From the NCBI GenBank assembly GCA_025455065.1, contig JALONG010000012.1, positions 1-64,000 of the forward strand: a stretch of DNA of 64,000 nt, in the 5' to 3' direction. Within the stretch, counting starts at the first letter, position 1. Each line of letters opens with the position of its first letter. This document shows, piece after piece, positions 46,936-58,100 of the stretch. This stretch comes from Candidatus Kapaibacterium sp. GTDB lineage: Bacteria > Bacteroidota > Ignavibacteria > Kapaibacteriales > UBA4661. Below the pieces are notes generated by a model. It ran no database searches. It worked only from the letters and a program-made list of their open reading frames with translations, and had not been told where the DNA came from. The translations under genes and the position numbers were made by a program.

Positions 46936-48777
46936 CTACAACTCCCGACGCAAGCGTGCAGGCGGTATTCCGGCTAAATCGCGGTATTTTGCGACCGTGC
47001 GCCGAGCAATCGTAAAACCGATTTTTGCGAGTTCCTGAACGAGTTTGTCGTCGCTGAGGGGCTTGTCTTTTGGCTCTGCGGCGATAAGTTCTTTGAGTTT
47101 TTCTTTGATAACGCGGGTTGAAATTTCGGTATCGCCGTCGCCGTCATCGCCCAAAACCTCTCCGGTGCTTGCTTCTATCGGTGCAACGCCCAGAGTACCG
47201 CCTACAACCGGGTCTTTCGGCATGGGCAAGCCTTCGCTAAAGAAATAGCGCAGTTCATAGACCCCAAAGTCTGTTTGTGCATATTTGTTATTCACCACGC
47301 GGCAGACAGTCGAAATATCCACACCCGTATCTTCGGCAATATCCTTGTAAATAAGCGGTCGGACGTAGTTTTTACCGCGCAAGAAAAACTCGCGCTGGCG
47401 ATAGACAATCGCCGTCATCACACGAATCATCGTGTGGCGACGCTGTTTCAGTGCCAAAATAAGAAACTTCGCGTCGTCAAATTTTTGCTTGAGAAATTTC
47501 CGTGTGTCTTTGTTCATGCGCTGGCTTTTCATGCCGCGTTGGGTGAACTCACGGACGTGATTTTTCATCTGTTCGTACATCTTGTTCACACGCACAGTCG
47601 GCACACGGGAATCATTCAGTTGAATGAGAAAATCGGACTTTTCCTCTTCAAAGGAAATGAGAAAATCAGGAATAATAGAACTTGTCGCACCGCCTGTTTC
47701 TAAGCCGCCCGGCTTAGGATTCAGCGCACGAATTGCCTTTAGCGCCTCCCGCAAATACACGTCGTTCACTTTCAATTCCCGCATAATCACTTCATAATGC
47801 TTCATGCGAAAAGCGTCGTAGGTTTTCTCCAAAACCAACTTCGCAAGTTGCTGTGCGGCATTGCGCTTAGGCAGTGCTTGTAATTGTGCCAGCAAACATT
47901 CCCGTAAATCCCGCGAACCTATGCCGGGCGGGTCTAAGGTCTGAATTTCAAAGAGCATTTCTTCAACCATGTCCAAATTCACGTGTTGAAGCAAATTTGC
48001 CGGGTTTGCAATGTGCTGTGCAGGTGCGGTTTGGGGCGCAGGTTTACGTTTGACGAGCGACAAATCCATGCTTTCAAAATCTCCGTCCTCGTCTTCATCG
48101 TCGTCCTGCTTGTAAGCGTTCATGTAATCACGCTTGTAATAGCCGTTGGTATGCGGTGCAGCGGTGAGTGCTTCCTTTTTGCGGAGGTCGTTCAGCGCAT
48201 CAATTTTTTCGTTTACCGCAATCACAATTTCCGCTAAATCGCGGTACAAATAGCCCGACGGCTCAATACTCCCCAAAATTTCTTCGCTGATAATCTGCTC
48301 TTCTTCGCTCAAATTCAGCAGTCGCAGTTGGTCTTCCAAATCATCCAAGACCGAGCGGGCATCCGGCATCGGAAATCCTTCGTCGTCGTCATCGTCGCCG
48401 TTGTATTTGGCGGTGCTGCTTTCGTCTTCGATAAAATCAATCCACGTTTGTTCTTCGTCATTTACGCCCTGTTCGCGGTCGAATATTTCATAGTCATTGT
48501 CCGCGTCACCGCTTGTAGTCGGGTCTTCGGGTATATCGTTGTTGTCGGCTTCGTTTGGTGCATCTTCGGCGATAGTTTCAACGGAACTTAGTTCAGTGTC
48601 TTCCCCAAACTCGGTTTCCCCACTGCCTTCTTCAAGCATGGGGTTCATTTCCAATTCTTGCGAGATATGCTGCTCAAGTTGCAATCCCGTGAGTTGGAGG
48701 AGTTTGAGATATTGTACCTGCTGGGGAGTGAGTTTCTGCTCTAACCCCAGTTCTAAGCCCAGACCGAGACCTATCAT
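46936..48777 (-). CDS. rpoN: RNA polymerase sigma-54 factor
   Basis: A 613-residue sigma-54. The N-terminal activator-interacting region is GLELGLEQKLTPQQVQYLKL LQLTG. A long acidic insertion (about residues 50-150, rich in D, E and N) separates it from the core-binding part. The DNA-binding HTH follows (about 480-530, IYKDIAEDTGVDISTVCRVV), and the C-terminal RpoN box ARRTVAKYRDLAGIPPARLR matches the consensus. It is longer than typical (about 480) because of the acidic stretch. Sigma-54 recognises -24/-12 promoters and needs an ATPase activator; none lies in this window. Confidence 0.95.
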   Translation of the reverse strand: MIGLGLGLELGLEQKLTPQQVQYLKLLQLTGLQLEQHISQELEMNPMLEEGSGETEFGEDTELSSVETIAEDAPNEADNNDIPEDPTTSGDADNDYEIFDREQGVNDEEQTWIDFIEDESSTAKYNGDDDDDEGFPMPDARSVLDDLEDQLRLLNLSEEEQIISEEILGSIEPSGYLYRDLAEIVIAVNEKIDALNDLRKKEALTAAPHTNGYYKRDYMNAYKQDDDEDEDGDFESMDLSLVKRKPAPQTAPAQHIANPANLLQHVNLDMVEEMLFEIQTLDPPGIGSRDLRECLLAQLQALPKRNAAQQLAKLVLEKTYDAFRMKHYEVIMRELKVNDVYLREALKAIRALNPKPGGLETGGATSSIIPDFLISFEEEKSDFLIQLNDSRVPTVRVNKMYEQMKNHVREFTQRGMKSQRMNKDTRKFLKQKFDDAKFLILALKQRRHTMIRVMTAIVYRQREFFLRGKNYVRPLIYKDIAEDTGVDISTVCRVVNNKYAQTDFGVYELRYFFSEGLPMPKDPVVGGTLGVAPIEASTGEVLGDDGDGDTEISTRVIKEKLKELIAAEPKDKPLSDDKLVQELAKIGFTIARRTVAKYRDLAGIPPARLRREL

Positions 48778-49198
48778 AATTGTAATGCTTTCTCGTTATG
48801 CTGAAAAACTGTATGCACAAGGAATGACGCTTGCGGAGAGTGTACTTTTTTCAAGTACTTGAAATTTCCAGTGGTTGGAATTTTAACTACTTGAAAAACA
48901 ACACCCAACAAAATGTGGAACACAATTTGCATAGCCGCACGGTCATTGCGCACCCAAAATGCGAAAAAAGTACCAGAAAGACAAGGAAAAATCACAGCAT
49001 TGATATAATTGGAATGACTTTTGCTATGCAATTTTCTTTCGCAGATTTTGCTGTCGTTTGTTTGTGCGATAACTACTGATAGGCAAGACAGGGAGCGGTC
49101 TGCATGGCAGCAAACCAGCCTTCTGAATTTATGCGAAAAAATGCTATATTAGTCTGCTTTAATGTTCCTTTTTTCTCCCTCCTTCTAAGGGTAATTGT
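48778..49198. other. divergent intergenic region, rpoN to the giant protein
   Basis: About 420 bp with no convincing open frame. It is AT-rich. It contains a perfect 16-bp palindrome near the rpoN start and a nearby near-copy of its half. No TTG/TAnnTTTG pair with the usual spacing was found for either gene, and no -24/-12 sigma-54 promoter was convincing. Confidence 0.6.
48849..48864. promoter_or_regulatory. 16-bp perfect palindrome, possible operator for rpoN
   Basis: TTTCAAGTACTTGAAA is self-complementary, and is followed 22 bp later by the similar half TTTTAACTACTTGAAAA. It lies 72 bp upstream of the rpoN ATG on the transcribed side, and 335 bp before the giant-protein gene. Binding by a regulator is an inference from symmetry. 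Confidence 0.4.
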
Positions 49199-52100
49199 AT
49201 GACTAAGCGCGTTATCCGCTCGCTATTTCCTTTGTTACTCACATTGTTACTAACATTACTCCACAATCAATACGCTCAGGCACAAGCCGCAGGAGCGCTT
49301 GTTCCATGCTTCAATACAGGGACAGGCTTTAACGGCAACACCAATGCTTTTATTCCCTTACCGACGGGAAAAATCCTCTGCGCAGGGAACTTTACCGACT
49401 ATAACGGTACGCCCGTAAACCGCATCTGCCGCTTGAATGCTGATGGTTCATTGGACGCTACTTTTCTTGGCAGTATCCCGAATAATGAGATTACCAGCAT
49501 GGCGGTTCTGAGCAATGGGCAAATCCTCATTGCTGGCTCATTTACTGCTCCCAAATTTGGCATTGCGCGGTTAAATGCCGATGGAAGCGTTGATGGAACG
49601 TTTAACATGGCGGGAACAGGCATCAACGGCGGACGCATACAGTCTTTTGCGGTGCAGTCCGACGGGAAGATTATTGTAGTTGGCAACCCGGGGTTTACGC
49701 AATACAACGACGGAACTCCTTATACCGTCAATTCCATAGCCCGCCTTAATCCAAACGGCTCATTGGATGCCACCTTTAATAGCGGTGCAGGGAGCGGCGT
49801 TAATGCCGCCGTCACGAAAACTATCGTCCAGCCCGACGGCAAAATTCTCGTTGCGGGAGATTTCACTACTTATAAGTCCATGCCCGTTCCGCGAGGCTTC
49901 ATGCGCCTCAACAGCGATGGCGCACTCGACCCGACGTTCCTCGTCAGTGGTATCGGAACGGACAACGTTGGCTCGGTAACAGCAATACTCTTGCAAAGCG
50001 ATGGTAAAATTATTCTCGGCGGTGCGTTTGTAACCTTTAGTAACGCCACTCGCAACGGCATGGCACGGTTGAATCCCGACGGAACACTCGACAACACCTT
50101 CAATCCGGCAGCTTTTGCCTCACCTGCTTCCTATCCCGAACGAATAGTGATGCTACCGGACGGAAAGTTGATGATTGGCGGCTTTTTCACCCAGTATGAC
50201 GGTATAACACGCAATCGCATTGCGCGTTTGAATTCCAACGGTACACTTGACCCAAGTTTCGCGCCCATCGGAGCAAACAATCGCATCTGGGAAATAACGC
50301 TCCTTCCTGACGGAACAGCAATACTCGGTGGCTTTTCGTTTTCGTCATACAACAACGTTTCGGTTGGTCGCATCGCCCGCATCTACACCGACATTCCGCC
50401 TAGCATCAGCAGCAGCACTCCCCTCCGCAACACTCACAACAACGCCCTTTCCACGCCACTAAACCTCAATTTCACCCAAGCTATGAGCGCCGGAACAGCC
50501 TCGCAAAGCGCCTTCCGCGTCTGGGGCGGACAGTCGGGGCTGCGCAGTGGCACATACTCCGGCGGGGGAACAAGCACGATTGGCTTTACGCCCGCACAAG
50601 CCTACAAGCCGGGCGAACTTATCTCGGCAACGCTGCTGTGTGGAGCGCAGACCAGTACGGGTGCGCCTGTCAGCCCAAGTGTGATGCAGTTTCGGGCAAG
50701 GGCAATAGGTGGATCCGGTACATTCCCGGGACAGGCGCTGTTTTCACCGTTCTACTTGGGCGCAATAACAACGCCCATCGGCATTGCCACAGCAGATTTT
50801 AATAATGACGGCACTGCCGACCTTGTAACGGCGGATAATTTTGGCGCTGCACAGCGTGTTTCTGTTTTGACCAATAACGGACAAGCAAACTTTACCATAA
50901 CGCCATATTCGTGTACAGGCTATAATCCCCGTGCTGTTACAACCGGAGATGTCAATAACGATGGCTGGCAGGATATTATTGCTGTTGATCAGGGCGGAAC
51001 GGCTTTGATTTGGATGAATAATGGTTCCGGCAGCTTTGGAAGTGTAATTCTACGAACTACTTTGTCTGATATTGTGAGCGTTGCTGTTGCAGATATTGAT
51101 GCCGACGGAGATTTAGACCTCATTGTTAGTGGGAATAGCAATGGTGTTCAAATGCTCCTGAATAACGGCTCAGGAACGTTCGGTACTGCAACAAGTATTG
51201 GCAGTGGACACACCACAACGACAGGTGACGTAGATAACGATGGTGATATTGACCTAATCTCGGCAACGGCGAGTGGTAGTGTGAATGTGTTTCTAAATAA
51301 TGGTTCGGGAGCATTTACTTCAAACAACTACCTCACAGGAGGGGCAAATAACAATAATATTGCTGTTGGCGATTTGAATGGTGATGGTTATTTGGATATC
51401 GCAACGGCACATGATGCCGGAATAAGCAGTGTTGCTGTGTTACTGAATAATGGTACGGCTTCGTTTAGTGCTGCTGGTTTGCCGTTTCCTCTTTCACTTG
51501 GAGCGAATCCCCGTGCAATTGCCCTAGGCGATGTGGATGGTGATGGGGATTTGGATATTGCCACAGGAAACAGTACCTCTAATGACGTAGCGGTGCTTAT
51601 CAATAACGGTGCGGCTTCCTTTACATTTGCGGTAGGCTCTCCTTATCCTGTTGGTGGTAATGCTCCTTGGGGGATAACAATGGGCGATTTTGATGGCGAC
51701 GGTGATATTGATATTGCTACACCCAATAATCAGACAAACAATGTTTCTGTCATGCTCAATGCACCCGCCACGCAGCTTATTTCCACGAATCCCGTTCGCA
51801 ACTCTAACACACAAACGGCGACAAACCTCACGCTTTCGTGGTCGCAGCCAATGACGACTGCAACTGCTTCTCTGCCCACGCCTGCTTCTGTGCCGCACAG
51901 TCTCTACGTTTGGGGCAATATGTCCGGCTACCGAAGCCTTCCACTTTCCGGTACACTTGGTGGAACAGCCACGCAAAGCGGTAACACGACGACGTTCACA
52001 CCGAATGCTACACGTCCTTTCCGTCCGGGGGAGGAAGTATCGGTGACAGTGGTGAATGCTCAGGCTACAAGCGGTGTGCGGGCAAAGCCGACAGTGTATA

Positions 52101-55100
52101 GTTTTCGGGCTGGAGCAGGCAGTGGTCCCGGAACATTGTACCAAACAGCAGCAATTAGCACTGGAGTAGCAGACTTGTACTCGACTGCAGCGGCAGACGT
52201 GAATAACGATGGCAAATTGGATGCTATTATCGTTGAAAGAGGCGGACCACCGAATATGAATGTTGCTCTTGGCAATGGCGACGGTACATTCGCCGCACCT
52301 GTTTCTTACCCGCTTGGTTCTCCACAGGGGCGCTTAGTAACGACGGGTGATATGAACAATGATGGTTTGGTAGATATTATCGTTGCTAACGATGGTGGCG
52401 GACCAGGATCGGTGAAGGTATTTTTGAATAATAACGGTGCGGCAGGTACATTCTTCCCAGCAGTGAGTGTGGGCAGTGGAGCGAGTGCCAAAGCTGTTGC
52501 TGTTGCAGATTTTAATGCTGACGGGCAGTTGGATATTGCCGTTACATACTTTGGTGATACAAAAATTGATGTGTATTCCAGAGATAATCTCGGTGTTTTC
52601 TACACCTTGAGTACAATTCCCGTTGCTATCCAAACAAACTTTCTCACAAGCGGCGATTTTGATAATGATGGCGATATTGACTTGTTTGCAACGAATAATG
52701 GCGGGTTTTCTACTGTGTTTTTTAATAATGGGCAAGGTAACTTTCCAAGTAATTCGACCATCATGGGAGCAAGTATCCCCAATGAAATGATCTTCCCTGT
52801 AGACATCAACGGCGACGGTAATCTTGATATTGTCTATCACAACGGCAATATAGAGGCGCTGATAAATAACGGTTCAGGTAGTTTCAATCCCGCCACTCTG
52901 ATTGCGAACGGCTTTAGCTTTATAAGTATGGCAGTGGGGAACTTCGATAATGACCCGCGTCCCGACATATTCACCAACGACAACACGAAATTTCAGGTCT
53001 TCCGTAATAACGGAAGTTTTTCGTTTTCCCCATTACCGCAGACAATTTCGGCAGGATACTACGGCGCTACAGCCCCGGAATCAATCGGCGATTTTGATAA
53101 CGACGGCGATGTGGATATACTTGCCTTACGGTTTAATGGCGCAGCCAATGATTTTGTCGCGCTTCTCAAAAACGGCATCCAGCCGACGCTCACCACTCTT
53201 TCTCCGCCACGCAATGCTGTATCTGCCCCCAACGCTTCCAGCATATCCCTCACCTACTCCCAGAGTATGACGACTGCCACTGCGAGCGTCCCTGTACTCA
53301 ATATCTGGGGCGGCTTTTCAGGCTACAAAACAGGCGGGACGCGCTCTGTGGCAGGCAGCACCGTAACGGCAAACGTCGGCGGCTTCCGCGCAGGCGAGCA
53401 GGTCTGGGTAACAGCAAATCCGGCACAGTCAGGTGTGGTGGGAAGCGTCGGTGTTTCTGCACGTCCGAACGTGTATGGCTTCACAGCGAAGGCGGGGGTG
53501 GGACCAGGGACATTTGTATTATCTTCTCAGCCGATTACCTCTGGTGTGCCATTTACAACCGTTTCCGGTGACATAGATGCGGACGGAGATTTAGATATAG
53601 TCGCCTGCTCTCCAAGTGGTGTAGAAATCTTGCTCAATGACGGTAAAGCTGCGTTTACGACCGCTGTAGGCTCACCGTATGCGGTAGGTACCGGACCTAT
53701 TGTATTGGGAGACGTAGATAATGATGGTGATATAGATATAGTTCTTGCTATCTCTGGCCCCCCGGGACAAATCCTTGTTTTGAAAAATAACGGAAGTGGT
53801 AGTTTTACACCACAAGCTGCGATTTTTACGGGAGGTGCTTACTCCGTACCGAATTTATGCGATTTTGACGGTGATGGCGACCTTGATTTGGTAACAGCTA
53901 ATAATTCCAACGATACATTCTCATGGTACACAAACGACAGTAGTGGAAATTTTACCCTTATCACCACAATTGGGACGGGTGGAACAGTACCGAATGGTTT
54001 AGCTGTCGGTGATGTCGATAATGATGGCGATATTGATGTTGTTGTTGCTAACACGGGTGTTGGCTCGAATAACCTTGCTCTCATGTTAAACACTGGTGCC
54101 TCAGGTAGTGGGCTTTTTATCCTGCAAAACATAGCGACCCCCGAAGTAACCCAGCCCTGCATCGTAGCCTTAGGTGATGTAAACAATGACGGGAGTCTTG
54201 ATATTGCAACTGTTGGGCAGGCAAATCAACTGACAGTCAGGCTCAATAACGGCTTGGGAGGCTTTTCGACTGTTGCAAGCGGCGCGCCGTATTCAGTGCC
54301 TTTCCTCAATAATCCCTCATATCCACTTATGCTTGCGGATGTGGATGGCGATGGCGACCTTGATATTGGAACAACATTTTACAATGGAAGTGGGACTGTA
54401 ACAGTATTATTGAATAATGGGGCAGGAAACTTTGGTGCTTCTGCTCTCGGTTCGCCATTTCCTGCGGGTTCAAATCCATATGCAATAGCCACAGGTGATA
54501 TAGATGGCGATGGTGATATAGACATGGTTGTAGGAAGCCAAAACACAACACGGGTGACCGTCCTCCTCAACGCCACCCAACCCGTTCTTACATCTTTCTC
54601 CCCATCCCGCAACACGTCCAACATCCCGTCCACAACACCCGTGAGTCTGGCGTACAACCAAAGTATGACCACCGCAACTGCTTCCGTCCAGCCTTTCCGC
54701 GTCTGGGGCAGTATGCGCGGCTTCCGCTCTGGCACGTATTCGCAGCCGTCGAGCGCGGCATCGGCACAAATAACGCTTTCCCCGCCTTTGCTGCCGAATG
54801 AAGAAGTGTTTGTGAGTGTTACCAATGCACAGAACGCGAACGGCATTGCCGCCAGACCAATAAGCCTGCAATATCGCACGGGTAGCGCCTCTGCTTCGGC
54901 AACGTTTTTTGCTGCCGCCCCTGTACAAGCAGGAACGATGCTATCCTCCGTCCGGCGCTCGGTGGCGCTGGATTACAACGCCGACGGTTTTGTGGATATA
55001 GCCTTTGTGAATGGGGCGGTAAACGGCGTACAAATCATGCAGGGAAGTGCTTCGGGGGCTTTTACGCTGGGTCCGCTCGTGGGCGTTGGCGGAGGAACGC

Positions 55101-58100
55101 AGCCACGCTACATCGCGGTTGGAGATTTCAACAACGACGGGCGGCAGGATATGGTCGTTTCGTGCATTGGTGGCTTGGGTACGGTTGCGGTGCTGATGAA
55201 CACAGGTGGCGCGTTTAATGCTTCTTCATTTACAATAAATGATGCCCGTCAAATCACCGTTGCGGACTTCAATAGCGACGGAGCGATGGATTTTGCTGTG
55301 ATGCGTGCAATGGGAAGTACGAGTGTTTCCATCTACTTCGGCGCAAGTAACGGGACATTTCCCATGACGACGGTCTTGTCTCCTGCTGCTTCCAACGGCA
55401 GAGGCATAGCTGCTGCGGACTTCGATAATGACGGAAGAATAGATATTGTGAGTTTCTCGCCGAGTATTGCGAATGCGTTATATTTCCGTAATAACGGCAT
55501 TTTGCCCAATGGCACTGCCACCTTCGATAATGCAGTTACGCTGGGGGCGGGTGTAAACGAAGCCCCCGAAACCGCACAAATAGGCGATTTCAACGGCGAC
55601 GGCAACATGGACATAGTAACAAGTGCGCTCAATTCACCACTTTCCGCACTTTTCACAGTGTGGCTTGGAAACGGCGCAGGCGGCTTCACTGCGACCAATT
55701 ACGGCACTGGCTCGGCAAACAATTTTGAACTCACCACAGGCGATTTTAACGGCGACGGGCGTTTGGATATTGCCGTAGGAAACGCACAAGACAATATCGA
55801 AATCTGGATGAATAGCGGCTCCGGAACATTCGCCCTGAGCGGTGTTGCTAATGGCGCAAAAGCTGCCTTCCCCGTAGCTGCGGATATTGACCGCGACGGC
55901 GACCTTGACCTTTTGGCGACGGATGCAGATATGCAGTTTATTCCCTTCTACAACCAAGCCGCACCAACACTCACCGCCACGCCCACACTTCTGGATTTCG
56001 GCTCCGTAACCGTTGGTCAAAGCGCTTCATTAACGGCTTCGTTCAATGGTACAAACCTTGTAAGCGGCATTATCACAGGTATTACACGTGCAACCATAAC
56101 GGCATTTTCCTACGCCGTGAACATGGGTGCAAGCCAAACGCAAGGCACGGTGAGCATTCCGGGCGGTGTACCGCTTTCGCCAACGCTGAATGTGCCATTT
56201 CGCGCCACCTTCACGCCCTCCACGAGCGGCATAGTTACGACTACCGTAACTGTTACAACCGCAAGCGTAACGCCGCTTACACTCACGCTCACAGGCATCG
56301 GCGTACTGCCACGAATCCCCACGCCGCCTGTGATTACGGCACTTTCCACCAATGCACTGCTTATCGGTCTGCCTGTCAGGGTGTCGGGACTGAATTTTAC
56401 CAATGTCTCCCAAGCAAGTATTGGCGGCATTCCAACGACGGTGAATGTGCTTTCGGCAACCGAGGCGAATGTGTTTTTGCCCACAGGCTTGAGTATTGGT
56501 CAAGTGGTGCTGACAAACATTGACGGAACAGCCGTGAGCCGAGATTCTGTGCGAGCGTTAGTACCGTTTTCTCCACCACCTGTGGTAACAGCAGCCGCAC
56601 CGCTTCTCGCTGTGCCGGGAGAATTTTTAGTGATTACAGGAGCAAACTTTGCGACCGGCGCAACGACCGTTATTCTTGGCGCGGTGCAAGTTCCCGCCAC
56701 CTTTGTTTCCACAACGCGCATGACGGTCATTCTACAAATCGGGATGCAAGGTGCAATCAGCATTCGCACACCCAACGGCTCGACTACATCGTCGTTTGTA
56801 GTGCGCGTGATTCCGCCGCCGACGATTCAAAGTATCAGCCCCACACAAGCAAGGAACGGTGAGACCTTCACGCTCTTTGGCGAAAATTATTTCAACGTGC
56901 TGTCGGTAACGGCAGCAAATATGCGCTTAGACAGCACATCGTGGGAAACGGATTCACTGCGGACGCGCCTCACGGTACGGGTTTTAGAGAATACCGCCGA
57001 AAACGGCACGATTGGCACAATTACCCTTCTCACCCGAAGCGGCATTGCGCGGTACACGCAAGCATATACCGCAACAGGCGCACCAATAGGCGTTCCTGAG
57101 CCGCGTCTCATTGCCGTGCAGCCCATTACTTCCAGCACAATTCTCCAAGGTGAAGCAATCGTCCAAGAAGGTGATGAAATCTTGCTTTCCACCGTGAACA
57201 TCCCCACAGGCGCAACACTTACTTTGTCCGTAAATGGCATCACGGCGACTATTTCAAGCGTTACGCTGAGTTCGACGGGTGCGGTATTGCGTTTGCGACT
57301 GCCCGTCGGTGTTGTACAGCTTGCCCAGCAAAGCGCTTCAAACCTTGTTTTCCGTTTGCAATATGGTACACTTTCGACCAGCGCCACATTTTTTCTGCCC
57401 GTCCGCGCAGCGAATTTGCCTACATTTGCGCGATTTTCGCCAACCATCGGCGGGACGTGTTCGACGATTTCGATTACAGGGCAGAACTTCGGCATAGAGC
57501 CACGAGGGCGCGTGGTGAATGTGTTTGTGGGTGGCGCTCCGGTGCAAGCGTTCCGCGTTGTGTCGCCGACGGTGCTTCAAGCCACGCTGGGAACGGTCAG
57601 AAGCGGCATCGTTACAGTGCTTCTGAGTAGTGGCATGATGACGACGCAACTTTCCACAAGTGCTATTTTCACGTTTGATTCCACCTTCCGTTGCCTGCCT
57701 CCAATGCGACGTGAAGACTCGCTTGCGCTGGATGCGTTTTATGTGGCGACGGTTGGCTTAAATTGGACAACCTCGACGAATTGGACAAATCCTGATGTTC
57801 CGGCAGCGCTGCGTTTCGGCGTAAAAACCGACGGCGACCGCGTAACGGAAATTCGTATGCCGAACAACAACGTCAGCGGCTCTATTCCTGAGTTTGTGAT
57901 GCAGAACTTACGCACCTTGCGTGTGTTGGATTTGCAGGACAACCTCGTTTCGTCAGCCCTGCCGAATGCACTTGGAGAAGCGCGGGAGATGGAAATTTTG
58001 CGGCTTGGTAATAACCGTTTCACAGGCTCCATGCCGGATTTGCGTCCGCTTCAGCGCCTCAGAGAATTGGATGTTTCGCGCAATGATATTACCGCAACGC

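Noticed and set aside
56887-57495. 202-codon minus-strand frame over the giant protein
   Set aside because: It is antisense to the IPT/TIG domains and its composition gives no fold pattern; the plus-strand frame is continuous across it.
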